A DNA stretch of 8,527 nt, taken from the NCBI GenBank assembly GCA_023229945.1, contig JALNYH010000039.1, positions 1 through 8,527 on the forward strand, written 5' to 3'. The notes under the pieces were generated by a model, which saw only the letters and a list, made by a program, of their open reading frames with translations, was not told where the DNA came from and ran no database searches. This stretch comes from Arcobacteraceae bacterium. GTDB lineage: Bacteria; Campylobacterota; Campylobacteria; Campylobacterales; Arcobacteraceae. This document shows positions 8,322 through 8,527 of this stretch, in pieces; within the stretch, counting starts at the first letter, position 1, and the number at the start of each line of letters is the position of its first letter. A program made the translations under genes and the position numbers.

Positions 8322-8527
8322 TTATTGAAAAAAAGAAAGGGTATTTAACTCAAACGAGACGTAACTCATAACTTCGACACCCTCTAACGTAGTATCCGTT
8401 TCATTTGTAACCAGCACTTTGTCGTACTTTTCATCAAACGCCGCCAAAGCATTCAATTCTCGTTTTCTAGTTTTCTCATCATCGATACTATAAGAAACTT
8501 GCATCATTGTATTTTCACAAAAAAAAT
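8322..8527 (-). CDS. C-terminal part of an AAA_14/DUF4143-like ATP-binding protein
   Basis: The frame ends at TAA (8322-8324) and is open to the right edge of the window, so 67 codons are visible with no stop upstream. The segment MQVSYSIDDEKTRKRELNAL followed by a charged stretch, a KVLV strand and a GVEVMSY strand recalls the C-terminal nuclease-like fold of DUF4143 ATPases, which commonly read QVxYSLxDExTxxRE there. That resemblance is from memory and was not searched. ATG codons occur at 8505-8507 and 8502-8504, but no Shine-Dalgarno sequence precedes them, so the real start is probably beyond the edge; a 61-residue remnant is the alternative. These proteins join an AAA+ ATPase to a DUF4143 domain; their cellular role is poorly defined and they are not Cas proteins. 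The gene reads toward the array, 111 bp away, with no clear terminator between. Confidence 0.6.
   Translation of the reverse strand, partial: FFCENTMMQVSYSIDDEKTRKRELNALAAFDEKYDKVLVTNETDTTLEGVEVMSYVSFELNTLSFFQ

Overview
Almost the whole window (positions 1-8210) is one CRISPR array. It holds 137 copies of a 28-bp repeat and 136 complete spacers: 119 of 32 bp and 17 of 33 bp. Bases 1-5 are the end of another spacer, so the array continues past the left edge. The repeat has the layout of type I-F (Csy/Ypest) systems. Read on the minus strand it has a CTGCC/GGCAG stem around a 5-nt GCACA loop, followed by the 8-nt CTTAGAAA segment that becomes the crRNA 5' handle after Cas6f (Csy4) cleavage. Type I-F repeats of this kind are typical of Gammaproteobacteria and some Betaproteobacteria. 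The species cannot be named from this window.

Three observations show the array reads on the minus strand: the orientation of the stem and handle, an AT-rich leader-like segment at 8211-8321 beside the last repeat, and the only mutated repeat (position 204) lying at the far left end. The newest spacers are therefore at high coordinates near 8182 and the oldest at the left. The leader-like segment carries a near-consensus IHF site, short direct and inverted repeats, and a tentative minus-strand promoter.

Beyond the leader, at 8322-8527 on the minus strand, is the C-terminal end of a protein that resembles AAA_14/DUF4143 ATP-binding proteins. It runs off the right edge. No cas gene is visible. 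In the standard I-F layout csy4/cas6f often precedes the leader, so here the cas genes lie either past the distal end or elsewhere in the genome.

The spacers themselves carry most of the information. One spacer occurs twice with a one-base length difference (3163-3195, 3824-3855) and a third (4005-4036) is its diverged inverted homologue, so the same target family was sampled from both strands. A hairpin-forming spacer is present twice (6949-6980, 7370-7401), with an overlapping opposite-strand spacer between the copies (7249-7281). Two further spacers (5025-5056, 6647-6679) overlap by 14 bp on opposite strands, and one shows the GG/CC PAM expected for type I-F next to the other's protospacer. 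Together these suggest repeated, possibly primed, acquisition from a few persistent mobile-element targets. No other coding gene is supported: the long open frames across the array are stop-free repeat translations.
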